A stretch of 64,000 bases of DNA, from contig CM075101.1 of the NCBI GenBank assembly GCA_037576195.1, positions 2,232,001 to 2,296,000 of the forward strand, read 5' to 3'. A program made the translations under genes and the position numbers. The notes beneath the pieces are model-generated. The model worked only from the letters and a program-made list of their open reading frames with translations. It was not told the origin of the DNA and made no database searches. Position 1 is the stretch's first letter; each line of letters begins with the position of its first letter. Below, piece by piece: positions 24,530-35,040 of the stretch. This DNA comes from Phytoseiulus persimilis (lineage: Eukaryota; Arthropoda; Arachnida; Mesostigmata; Phytoseiidae).

Positions 24530-24586
24530 GTGATCCACTCGCGGGCCGCATGCGGCTCCCGGGCCACATTTTGCCCGCCCCTGGTC
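24530..24586. repeat. hAT-type terminal fragment
   Basis: Read from the right, the sequence starts CAGGGGCGGGCAAAATGTGG and continues CCCGGGAGCCGCATGCGG. This is the widespread hAT terminus in which CAGNGGCGGGCAAA is followed by a GGCCCGC-rich palindrome. No partner end or 8-bp duplication was found, so the boundaries are one-sided. Confidence 0.45.
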
Positions 24587-24980
24587 TAGGCGCTTCGATT
24601 GCTTCTTCTTATCACATATTTCCTTGTTCAAGCTTTGTCGTTCCTATAGTTACTTGATGGGATTCAAAGATATTTGTATGACTTTGCCCTTGGTATCAGC
24701 TGTCCCTGGATTTCAAATCCGGGGTTTGCGCCGCGCTCCGCTTGTCCGCTCGCTGGAGTCAATAGCTGCTGATTTCATCGTAAACTCGTTGTTCCAGAAT
24801 GCCGAAGCGCATGCGCGCACCGAATCACGACCTCCCCCATCCTGAAAATGGGGGGCCATGCCCCCCCCCCCCAAAACTCTTCGATAATATTGGGAAGGGT
24901 GGATTATCTTCTACCTTAATGGACGAAAAAGTTCCACAAAGATTCAGTCTTATCAGGAAAACTCTCACAGGTTTGAAAAC

Positions 24981-25070
24981 CATACCGGCTCGTTGGCCGT
25001 GTGGCATAAACCAGTTCCTTGGGTGCCACGCTAAGCTAACAATCGCGCGTTCGATCCCTGGCCGGGACAA
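24981..25070 (+). repeat. tRNA-derived SINE head (RNA polymerase III A and B boxes)
   Basis: An A-box-like TGGCCGTGTGGC at 24994-25005 is followed ~45 bp later by a B-box GTTCGATCC at 25049-25057. CCGGC at 24985-24989 can pair with GCCGG at 25061-25065 as a residual acceptor stem. Together they look like the tRNA-like head of a SINE rather than a real tRNA gene: no anticodon arm is convincing. The body and tail are not delimited. Ticks and mites carry such tRNA-derived SINEs. Confidence 0.5.
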
Positions 25071-25319
25071 CAAAGTTCTCATGTGGTAAAAAGAGGATTT
25101 AATTCATATCAGAATCGAATCTGAACCATCTTAAGACCCAAGCCCACTGTCCGCAATGGGATTTGCAAGGCGATAGGGAGTGTTACTGAAGCAATACCGA
25201 AAGGTGATTCCGGGACACTTCTGAGGGCTGGCTGAGAGGTTCAGCCGGAAAACAAAAAGGTTTGAAAACCATGTTGATTGCGTCATGAAAATCTCGAGAC
25301 GATGATCATCGTCATCATC

Positions 25320-25363
25320 ATCACATCCTTGCCCCCCCCCCCCCAAAAAGCTGGGTACGCCCC
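25320..25363. repeat. hAT MITE terminus with homopolymer run
   Basis: Read from the right it starts CAGGGGCGTACCCAGC, then TTTTT and a long G-run, a common hAT MITE end. A similar C-run lies at 24855-24873. No matching partner terminus could be paired, so the element is not delimited. Confidence 0.4.
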
Positions 25364-25439
25364 TGGAACGAACGTTTCTCGAAGTTTTGAGGTGAGTGCC
25401 GCAGCTTTCTCACCGATAGCTTGATCACATACTCGACGA

Positions 25440-25740
25440 AGTGACCGCTTCCGAGTGCCGAGGTGATTCCAAGACCAATCTGACCATTACTTTCCAAGTT
25501 TAGAGGAGTGATCCCGGGACCAATCGGACCCTACTCTTCCAAGTCTGAAGGGGTGATTCCAAGACCACTCTGACCATTACTTTCCAAGTCTGGAGGGGTG
25601 ATCTCGAGACGAATCTAACTGTACTTTCCAAAACCTGGAGGGGTGATTCCGGGACCAATCTGACCATGCTTCTCCGAATCTGGAGGGGTGAATACGAGAC
25701 CAATCTGACCATACTTCTCATAACCATGATGCTCACCCAG
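25440..25740 (-). repeat. Degenerate array of the 45-bp satellite, inverted
   Basis: About seven units of ~45 bp (GTGATTCC..GACCAATCTGACCAT..TTCCAAGTCTGGAGGG) are the reverse complement of the monomer at 58722-60116. Units differ from each other by many substitutions, so this array is older or less homogenised. Confidence 0.75.
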
Positions 25741-26233
25741 TGCCTCGATTCCAGGTCAGAATCCTATCGAGAATCGGTGACCTTTCCCGAAGGTCCCATG
25801 ACTCGAGTGCGAATGTTCAAGCACTAAAAATAAGGAAAATATGCATGCAAATATGCATTGAAAACGAGGAAAATATGCACGAACCATTTATTGCGTATTA
25901 GGAGCAAGAACGAGTATCATCAATGATTGCAATGTACCACAAGGGTCATTTTGAGATTCTCAAAAGTGAAACGATGCCGGCGGCCGTTCAGGAGGTGCTT
26001 CAGCATTCAGCACCTCTGTGGAGGTTGTCGTCGCAAATTTGAAGCTGGATTCTTCAGTCGGAGTCAGCAGCCCGCCATGATCATGGATGGATCGGGTGCC
26101 GCACAGAGTGTCCGCTATAGCTTCCAGACGATTGTAATCAGGATTGCGATTGAGAACCGCTTCTTTTTTGCGACGCAGTCTTTCTCCCCGCGGACCCGGG
26201 ACTTAACCAAAGTCTCGTAGGATTCTTTCGAAA

Positions 26234-28272
26234 TCATCTGTGGAATTCTGACCAGAAGCCTGAGTAGCACAAGAATGAGAAAGACCGAAGTGCGTGCAGC
26301 AATAGACCAGAATCGGACCGTGTTGTCGCATTCTCATTCAACTCGGTGGGCGACTCAAGAACATCCAAAATTCCCGAAAAATTATTTTTCACCATGGTGA
26401 CAGCTTCATGACGGGCGCTCCACCGAGTCTCAACTGAACGCTCCACTCCACGGTCACAAGCGTTGATGAGTTGGTTTCATCGATTGGTTGAAGATGAGAA
26501 GAAAACCTAGATGCGCTCCAGCGTGCCGAAGAAAGTAACCGACCCTACTGCTCCTTAGGCAGCATGGACACCTGCCAAGTTCAGGGAGTGGTTTGAGAAC
26601 GGGACAAACTAGGCTCGAGGATTTATGGCCTTGACTCTTGCCTGCACACCAGTATATCTGCCAGCCATCACCGCCGCGTTATCGTAAGCTTGATCGCGAC
26701 AGCTCTGCATGTCGAGATCGTGAGATTTTATCTTCTCCAGTATCAATTGTGTCGGCTCTTCTGCAGATTCACCTTCAACTTCAATGAAATCAACGAAAGA
26801 TTCGACCACGCTGATTTGAGATCCATCGATTTTCACGTAGCGCAGTATCTGGCTGATCTGATCGCTACGCGAGACGTCTAGGGCAGAGGTCGTCAAACTT
26901 CTCCGACATCGACCCAGGGTGTCGAGGGGTGCCGCAGCTCTTTGGCACCTAAAAAGTGTGGTCAGATCGACCTCGGAATCACCCGCATAGAATCCCGGAA
27001 AGTATGGCGGAATCATCACCGAATTATTGTCAGAATCAAGAAAGACGTTGTTCGGCCTCGTTTGACGTCCCTTGTCACCCCTTGGCACGGCTCAACACTC
27101 TTTGCCCCTCGGCACCCCGCGACACCCTTGGCACCCTGGTGTGCCGCGACACACAGTTTGACGACCTCTGGTCTAGGGTACTGTCGAAGATGATGCAGAA
27201 ATATTTGGCTTAAGCCACCTAGTGCAAGATTCTCTTCCGAACCTGATTTCCGAGTAGAGAGATAAGCTCATTCTGAAATATTGGCTACATGTAAGAAATT
27301 TCCCTTCGTTTCCCCAGGGTGACTTTCGTGAGGTGTTCCCGCAACACTGGGTCATAAGTGGCTAAGAGCCGCACCAACTCCAAGGAATTGCCTTTGTTTT
27401 CCGTAATATCGTCGCCAACGTCCTCTCAATGACCCCATAGAGCCAGATTCTGCCTTGCCAGGAATTTTATGATGTCAAGAAATCTCATGAGAAAACTGTT
27501 CCAGTTTCTCTCCTCCGATCGGATTGCTCGCTGAGAGACTTCATTGATCGTGGTTCCGTCAGCGATCTGCTTTTCTAGGGTGCTCCATCTCGTGAACGAT
27601 TCGACATGGATCGAGCTGGATTCGTGACCGTCCAATTCCGGATTGAGCTTCCACCATTTATTGAAGCCCTTCGGAGAGCTAAACGCCGATTCCTTGGAGC
27701 CTGGTTACTTGAACAGCTTGCAGCTAAAACAAAATAGTGCTAACTCGGAGGGAGAGTGAACCATCCACGATCGGAGGACCTTCTCCTCGCTCGTTAATGC
27801 TCGGTACAACCATCCTCGACTCGAGTGCCAGACAGCTCCCTTAGTTGCTGAAGTTTTCGGTCTGTTTACTGAAGAAAACTCGCATTTCATGTGACGAAGT
27901 TTCTCAGGTCCGAGTTTGATGTGAGACAGCCGAAGTGAGTCTGAGATTTCGTCAGGCCAGAGACCAGCGGCGCTGATCTCATCTGAGGTTGGATTTCCCA
28001 CGATTCTTTTGTCATCCTCAGAGCTGTGTTGGAGAATCATTTCCACGGCCGGTATTCACGAAATATCCCGCCTCTGCGTCTTCCAAGTCTTCGTCTCTCA
28101 CGTCGGGTTCTTGCTCTTTAACATTTGAGCTGGGGTAGGCCCCGAAATTCCCCTTTGAGGTGCCTCCCCCGTTGGAGTACCTCAGTAAGGATCCCTTGCT
28201 TCTTTGATCTTCCTCTTTTCTCAATCTCCTTTTTTTCCGACAAGTTGCACCGATTGGTTTGGCACGCTTCAT
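26234..28272 (-). pseudogene. ZMYM1-like hAT transposase pseudogene
   Basis: The minus-strand start at 28272 reads MKRAKPIGATCRKKRRLRKEE, the basic N-terminus typical of the ZMYM1-like (TTF/DUF4371) hAT group. Frame fragments follow in order: 28046-27705 (TTF-type zinc finger region, ending ALFCFSCKLFK), 27635-27426 (HVESFTRWSTLEKQI), 26880-26609 (core: DQISQILRYVKID, VESFVDFIEV, CRDQAYDNAAVMAGRYTGVQ, where the DNAA block holds a catalytic Asp) and 26446-26234 (SVETRWSARHEAV). Frameshifts, stops and an inserted MITE break it. These are domesticated or dead copies in many animals; this one cannot make a protein. Confidence 0.85.
26884..27170. mobile_element. 287-bp hAT MITE with perfect 8-bp target duplication
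   Basis: It starts CAGAGGTCGTCAAACT and ends with the inverted AGTTTGACGACCTCTG. GTCTAGGG is present on both sides (26876-26883 and 27171-27178), an exact 8-bp duplication. It splits the ZMYM-like hAT pseudogene. Its centre (about 26958-26985) contains a recognisable piece of the 45-bp satellite monomer (GGTCAGAT..ACCTCGGAATCACC). Confidence 0.88.
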
Positions 28273-28279
28273 ACCTGGA

Positions 28280-29180
28280 GCAAGTAAAGTCTGGTAAAAA
28301 GAATGGGCTGCTGAAATTCCTTTCTGCTCGTTTCTGATCAATCGAATGGTCGGGATGTATGATTTTGCTCGGAAGATCACCAGGCTGGTTCAGAAGCCGC
28401 GTTCTCTTACTTCCAGGATGGAGTTCCCTTCTCCCGCTATGGCTGTGTCTCAAAAAGTCTCATTCCCCAATGAGAGATCAATCTGGGTACCGGACGGAAC
28501 TTGGATGTCGGCGACGAGGACCGACACAGAGAAGCCTTTAGCCAGGGGCGGACATACGCATTGATCGTCAATTATTTTTGGAAGCAGTCAACTGCAGTCA
28601 GCTGTCATAGAGCTGCCAGTTGTTGTCACAAGCAGGTTAAGTGAGCGGAGCCAGCTTCAACAGCGTCATGCTAGCTGAGTGATTTTTTAATATAGTGGTC
28701 ACAATTCAGACCGTATTATCTATTTTGCACAGGCGTACTACTAGCACTTGACGACTCGATTCCTGGGGATCCTTGCGCGCGACTCCTGCCGATATTCATA
28801 TCTCCTTCAGACGTCATTTTCTGAGAACAGCTCCTCATCTCTCAATCCCCATGCTATTTCCTGCCAACTGAGTTCAAAGAGTCTCAAGTTCGAAGAGCGG
28901 GTCAAGGTTGGTGGCAGACCTCATCCAAAGAAAAAAAAACAAATTGACCTTTGGGGCAGAGTGGCAGCCCCTGTTGATCTAGCCCCTGTTGACAAAATGC
29001 TCATGGTTTATCGGATCTGATTCGTGCATTCATAAATTAGGTCCTCAACTCAGGCGTGAGGACGCTCAGCAGATCCCGTCTTGTTGCGTTCCCATGTTTC
29101 GAGAAGTCGCTTCCTCGCTAAACTCAACATCGGTAGCAGAATATCTCTATGAGAGCTAGGAACTAGGTATGAACTTTTTT
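28280..29180. other. No gene recognised
   Basis: A hAT-like left end CAGGGGCGGACATACG at 28551 has no partner that I can find. GCCCCTG ends occur at about 28972-28978 and 28987 but the flanks do not match. Otherwise there is nothing I can support. Confidence 0.3.
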
Positions 29181-29187
29181 GAAACGT

Positions 29188-29675
29188 GTGGAACGGAAGA
29201 ACGCCGTTCCTGAAGAGGAACGGTATCACCTCAATGGGAAGAAGAACGGGGGGAAAGGGTTGAGCCTCGTCCCTGAAATCGCTCCCACAGATAGCCGATG
29301 TCACTGATGATATATGCCGAGGGCGGCCGATCACATGCTTTCGTTAGTTCGAAATTTTGGCGGACACCATGGGCTGTCTATGGGCGATATCTGCAAAGTA
29401 TGGAATCGCTCGATGATTTGGTCGCAGACGAACCGCGACCCTAGCGTACGCAGCCAGCCACATAATTAATGAATCAACCGAATTTCAGCCAAATCGGCCG
29501 ACTCGTTCTTCCCGCTCTTCCGACCTGGAACGTGGGAACGCCGTTCTTACGTAGGAACGGAGGGACGGCATTCACTTCAATGGTGAGAAGAACGGGAGGA
29601 ACGAGTTGAGCAAATGAGCTGAAACTCGGTCGGTCCATAGCCGATGTGACCTCTTACGTATGCACGGGGCGCGGT
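29188..29675. repeat. Diverged ~145-bp direct repeat pair
   Basis: 29188-29330 and 29530-29675 share a series of blocks: GGAACG..GAACGCCGTTC, AGGAACGG, CTTCAATGG.GAGAAGAACGG, GAGTTGAGC and ATAGCCGATGT. Divergence is high. A second short pair, GATCCTGTGATCG and GGCAACTACACGATC, repeats at 29719-29775 and 29817-29862. The family is unknown. Confidence 0.5.
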
Positions 29676-29869
29676 TAGTCTTCGAGGATCCCATCGTGAT
29701 CTTTCGTGAATTCGAAATTTGAGAAAGATCCTGTGATCGCCTGATCCCATGGTTCGGCAACTACACGATCATACGATCACACGATCACCGGCATCAGAGA
29801 TCGCAGACTGAGAATGATCCTGTGATCGTGTGATCCTATGGTTTGGCAACTACACGATCCATAAGGTTG

Positions 29870-30654
29870 CAGTGCAACGCCGTTGTTCTGAAATCCATCT
29901 CTAAAATGAAAATCCATTTTGAAAATCAAAGAAAAATATGGGAGAGAACTGGAGACAGGGACGAGTACCACATCATGAACACAACTGACAAATAACCAAC
30001 AACACAGTCTGGGACAAAGAAGGAAACTCGAAGAAAACTTGGATGCTCGAGCCGCGCAGATAAGGTAAGGATTTGGGAACGCGAACAGAAAACACTCTCT
30101 TCATCCAACGAAAATAAAGAAAATCTGGCCCGCGGAAACAGTGGTGCACGCGCCGGCCGCGCTTCGCTTACCCCTGTCATGATCTCCACTAACACGTCCT
30201 CGGAAAATTCTCGGGATATCTTGTGAGGGATAACAGTCGGAAAACCCGTTTTTCTTTCTTTCGGTCTCCCACCTATAGTAACGGAGCAATTTCTTCCCAG
30301 CGGGTATCATATCTGTTCCGAAACGGCCGCACCAGAATTTCCTGGACCGCTGTGAGTCATCCGTGACTGAAAAAATCACAGCTCCGTATCTATGCCAAGT
30401 GCTATGCCTCCCATCTTCTCCATTACTACCGAGCTATCCAAACCATTCGATTCGAAATGATCATCGGCATCGAGTGACGCACCAGTATCTGTTCGCTGCA
30501 GGCGGCCCTCTCTCCGGTCCGCCCGCGTTCTTCTCCGCCAATTCGTCACCATCTTCCAGTCAGCATTCCGTCTGACTCGCGTGTCCCGCGTTCGAGTCCA
30601 AGCAAGCAAGAGCTACCATCTTGGCACGTTCCGGGCCCCGCTTCCGATTCCGGA
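29870..30654. other. Upstream region of BTBD9, no gene recognised
   Basis: About 780 bp before the BTBD9 start. It must hold the promoter and 5' UTR. I see no strong TATA box. The last ~100 bp are GC-rich (GTTCCGGGCCCCGCTTCCG). Confidence 0.3.
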
Positions 30655-32676
30655 ATGGAGCACGCCTGTCACCTCGCAGAGTCGATTGGAAGTTTACTTT
30701 GTGACAACAAAACTTCCGATCTCACCCTCATTGTCGACGGAGAACGTTTGCCCGTGCACAGGCTCATATTCATTGCCTCGTGTGCATATTTCAGGTATTC
30801 AGATCATACCGACCTTAATTACTCATCTAGTTCGTGACTGTAGTTTCAAATTCTCTGCCCCAGAATTTCGAGTCAAGGATACTTCACGCTTGAGCCGTGG
30901 ATCATCGAGTTTTCCTTCGCGATTCATCAGATTCAACCGAAAACATATTTCAGAGCTCTGCTGCACGGGGACATGAAGGAGTCGCTCCAGAGCGAAGTTG
31001 TTCTCGCTGACGTCCCCTTGAGAGGCTTCAAGCTGCTGATGAGCTATATATACACCGGACAATTGAGGTTCGAGGAGCTGGACGATGATACGGTTCTAGA
31101 GGTGCTCGAAATCGCTGACATGTACGGGTACGGGAAACTCGAAATCACACTCATTCAGGAGCTCCAGGATAGAATCTCGATGGAGAATGTCTGCAAGATC
31201 TACAATAGCGCGCATCTTTTGAAACTCGAAGGACTCGACGAGGCTTGCTGCCGCTTCATGCTGGCAGCACCGAGCGCGACCTTGGAAACCAAAGCTTTCC
31301 TCGATCTCTCCGAGCCTGCGCTCTGTGAAATACTCACCAAAGACACATTTTGCGCCGATGAAATCGATATTTTCGAAGCTGTCTTCAAGTGGCGCAACGA
31401 GCGCCCTCCTGAGCAGGATATTGCGAGTGTCCTGAAACTGATTCGGCTCCCTCTCATTAATACCACGGATCTCGTGACCACTGTCAAAGACTCAGGTCTG
31501 ATCTCGACAGATCTCTTAGTGGACGTGGTTCGAGAGAGGAAAAACAATTTCGTGAAACTGAATTTTCGAGGAGCCGTGAGAAGTGACGAGAATCTGGCTA
31601 CCAAGGAAAGTGGAGCTCTGAGGCTCAAAGAGCGCTCAAGAAGTTTTGGTGATCGTGTACCATCAACCTTCGATAGTGAAGAGATGCCAGCGTATGACTC
31701 TGATCTCGCGTTCAAATGTACAGATGGCTTCACAGTCGCCCTGAGCGAAGCGTTCTTCATCAATCACATCGCCTTCCGACTGCTGGACGAAAATTTCAGT
31801 TGCACGTACCACGTCGAGGTGTCGGTCAATCTTGTAGACTGGTTTCTGTTAATCGACCATTTCCGGTACGAGTGTCGCTCGTCCCAGAACCTCTATTTTG
31901 AGCCTCAGGTCGTGCGCTACGTCCGATTGATTGGAAGATCGACTAGCACAGGGAAAAATAACATGAAATTGACGGAGTTCTCAGTGACTCACGTCACCAA
32001 GCCCTTCAAACTCAGTTGCGGTTTGTACGCTCCCGAGAGCAATGTTGCGACCGTTTCGCTGGGCACCTTCGTTCCCAAGAGTCTGGATGAATCCTGTGCA
32101 CTGATAAACGATGAGATAACTGATGATGACGAGGAATCGCGGTGGACATCGCATAAGATCGGCGCTGGCTCGATTGTCATCCAGTTCCCGCAGCCATACG
32201 CGGTGAGTTCCATGCGGATGCTGCTGAGGACCGATGAGTCACGCGCGTATTTGTACTACATCGAAACCTCGGTCGACTTCAAAAACTGGACTCGAGTGGC
32301 AGATCGTACCACCAACCTCTGCCGCTCGTGGCAGGTCATAGTCTTCGAGACTCGTCCGGTGCTTTTCATTAAAATTGTGGGCACTGCCTCAACGGTTGAC
32401 AAGGTTTGTGACGAATATTGTGTACCAAATTATCGAATGTTTTGAACCATCCCTGCTTACCTTGACATAGAAATTGCGACATATTTCCTCTGCTGCAACC
32501 AAATCCATTCAGCAGAGGAATTTGATTCTCAACGTTGTTCTCTGCCTTCACAGTTATTCAGTTGTACGAGCTTCCAGTGCCCTGCTCCGGTTGAAGCTCT
32601 CGACGAACAACGAGACCGAGAGAACGGAAGCGAAACGGATCGGCGTACAACGCATGAGAACGGCAGGAAAGCGTGA
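30655..32676 (+). CDS. BTBD9: BTB/POZ domain-containing protein 9
   Basis: Three exons: 30655-30794, 30954-32403, 32554-32676 (1713 nt, 570 aa). Intron 1 (30795-30953) ends in TTTCAG and splits the Arg codon that joins AYFR to ALLHGDM. Intron 2 (32404-32553) ends in CTTCACAG. Without splicing, the frame would run to a false stop at 32445; with it, the second discoidin domain finishes properly with FSCTSFQCP. Domains: BTB about 12-115 (SDLTLIVDGERLPVHRLIF), BACK about 120-225 (ending LIRLPLINTTDL), discoidin 1 about 260-390 (YHVEVSVNLVDWFLLIDH), discoidin 2 about 410-540 (YYIETSVDFKNWTRVADRT). The family is intracellular, can act as a Cullin-3 substrate adaptor, and in fly and mammal affects dopamine, sleep and iron handling. 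Human BTBD9 is 612 aa, so the length fits. The protein is fairly diverged but intact. Confidence 0.93.
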
Positions 32677-33504
32677 TGTCGCCCTTCAAGGCTGCCCAGC
32701 TGCTGCTCGGAGCTCCTCCAAATCCAGCATCTCCAGGAAATCGATCTCAAGATTCTCACTCCCTTCCGGTTGATGCTTCTTTCATTCGCGAAAAAGAGCT
32801 CCGTAGTATTTTGGCTTTCTAGGGCGGTTCGGTGCGTGCACGTGTACCAATCCCCGATATCAATAACTTCGTCGAGTGTACGCTCTCAGGAGAAAGTTTC
32901 GGAGATAAACCATCCGAAAACTGACTCGGCCACTGGATCATTCCTTCGTTTTGAAGTTCAATCAGGGTTTAAACTGTTCTGATTCGTGTTAAGTACCTTT
33001 TTCGTTCCGGAGCGCCATTTTGATCGAACGCCATTCTCTTCTGAGCAGGAAGCAAAATCTCGCTGCTGCTGCTTGTCGAGTCTCGTACTTGGGGAATCCC
33101 AGGTTCGCTGCGCATCCGGAGCTGGCTAGTTCTGGAGTGGAGAACGAACTCAATCGGACAGAGAGGATCAACGGCGGGGGTCTTTGGTCGGGATGTTCGG
33201 GGCCGGACAGCTGATGCTATGCTTTCCGGAATGTCGTGGAATTGATACCTGTTGGGCACGTGGAATTGTGCCGCTTGTTCACCTCACTGTGAATCGAGAT
33301 TACTGTGGATCCATCTGACAAGACGGATAACAAGTTTGGCTCCTATGAACCCTTGCATACGAACTTCTTCATTCTTCTCGCGTTAGACAGTCGTGTTTTG
33401 CGGCACAGCGGCGCTGCCTCATCACTCTCTGATCAGAGCTACGAGGGGCCAGAGTGGAGGCATGGTTCAACCCTCAACTTTTTCCTCCTGAACCAGCCTT
33501 CGTT
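32677..33504. other. Spacer between BTBD9 and copia remnant
   Basis: Presumably the BTBD9 3' UTR and then possible LTR-derived sequence of the copia element. No poly(A) signal or LTR boundary is clear. Confidence 0.3.
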
Positions 33505-35040
33505 CTATTAACAATAGAGATCACTGCACACCGATCTCAGCACGCAACCTTTCGAACCGCAAACGATCGAGTGGCTTCGTCATTGCATCCGCTAGCTGAT
33601 TCGTTTCTCGATATGTTTGATCCTGACGTTTCCACTGAGATTCCAGAAGTCGATATCCTCGTACGCTTGTCTTCGGCGAAATCGGCGTCACTGTAGACCT
33701 TCAGTTCATCTCTACTCTTTCTGTAACAGATTACGAGATCCGTCGTCCCTTGGAGATAACGGAAGATTCACTTTCCCTCGTTCCGGTTGGTTTTCGAAGG
33801 CCTCTCCAGGGTACGCGCAGCTTTTCTGACGGCTCACGCAAGATCTGGACGAAATGCCGTTATGAGATACAAGAGACAAACAACTGCTTGTCGGTATGGC
33901 ACAGTTTACGGAACGTCCTCATCATTCTCGACCTCATCTTGGGTCGCAGGAGTCGAGACTCGGTTGCTCTCAGACATTCCAAACTGCTCGAGGGTCTCTG
34001 TAGTTGCTCTGACTCAAACGGATGGAGCCATCGCTTCGGCCACTCATCTGCATCCCGAAAGAGTTCCGAAAACTCCCAACAATTATTCTGGACTCAGCTC
34101 TGAGACCCGTGATCAACCCATCGTTGACATAGATCGCGACATACAGGGACTTCTTACCCCGCTGACGATGAAATAGACAAGGCTCGGCCTCGCTATTCAG
34201 GAGACCATTCGTTTTCATGAAACCGGAAAAACGTTTGCTACAGCAGCGCGGAGACTGCTTCGGACCATATGAAGCCCTCTTCATTAAACAGACCATACCA
34301 CTTTTGTCGTTCAGACCTTTCGGGCTGCTCGAGGTATACTTCCTCTCCATGAAGATAACCGTACAGAAACGCTGTTCGGACGTCAAACTGAGCCAGCTCC
34401 AGTGACCGAGAAGCAGCCACAGCCAGAAGAACTCGAACGGAGTCATACCTTGCAACAGGACTGAAGGCCTCGTCATGATCGATTCCGAATTTTTGAACGA
34501 ACGAGCTTTTAAACGCTCCGTCCAACTCTTTCTTGCTCAGATCTCACTCGTTCCCCTTGACTTCCACACCGATCGGTCTCTCTGCAAGTTCCCATGTGTC
34601 CAGGGGCGTAGCTAGGCGGAGTGCCGCCCGGGACGGCACTTGGAGATATGGGATAGTTAGAGTCGCTGATATGGCATCTACCGAGTTTCACGCAGCGAAG
34701 TCCGGAGGCTTCACCTGAGTTTGAAAAATGTGTCTCTTGTTCGGGATCGTGATGAGGGGAAGGTCTCCATGAAGCGGAATGAAGGGGTGCAATCCCATTG
34801 ACGAATTTGCTTATGTTTATCGTCAAGTGTTTCGCGACTTCCTTCGCGACATTGGTTCGAATGCACTTCCCCACTGTTCTCACGATCACTGGTATTACGT
34901 GTTGGACTTCATCACAGTAAAAGGAAACGACGAGCTAAAAGGGATAAGCTCCACCCGCATCGTTTTGAAGTTCATCGATTCGCCACGGGCGATTGACTCC
35001 CCTTCAGCTCACCATTCTCACTTCGAGGATAGCTTGTTAA

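Noticed and set aside
24505..24530. B-box-like GGGTTCAAACCC as a tRNA gene
   Set aside because: No A box or cloverleaf upstream; it abuts a hAT-type end and is probably chance or a fragment.
28551..28978. hAT element between CAGGGGCGGACATACG and a GCCCCTG end
   Set aside because: The 8-bp flanks (CCTTTAGC and TTGATCTA) do not match and the inverted ends do not extend.
30585..30605. B-box-like GTTCGAGTCC upstream of BTBD9 as a tRNA gene
   Set aside because: No A box at the right distance and no stems.
32404..32445. Unspliced extension of BTBD9 to a stop at 32445
   Set aside because: Splicing at 32403/32554 restores the conserved end of the second discoidin domain and keeps frame; the extension has no match to the family.
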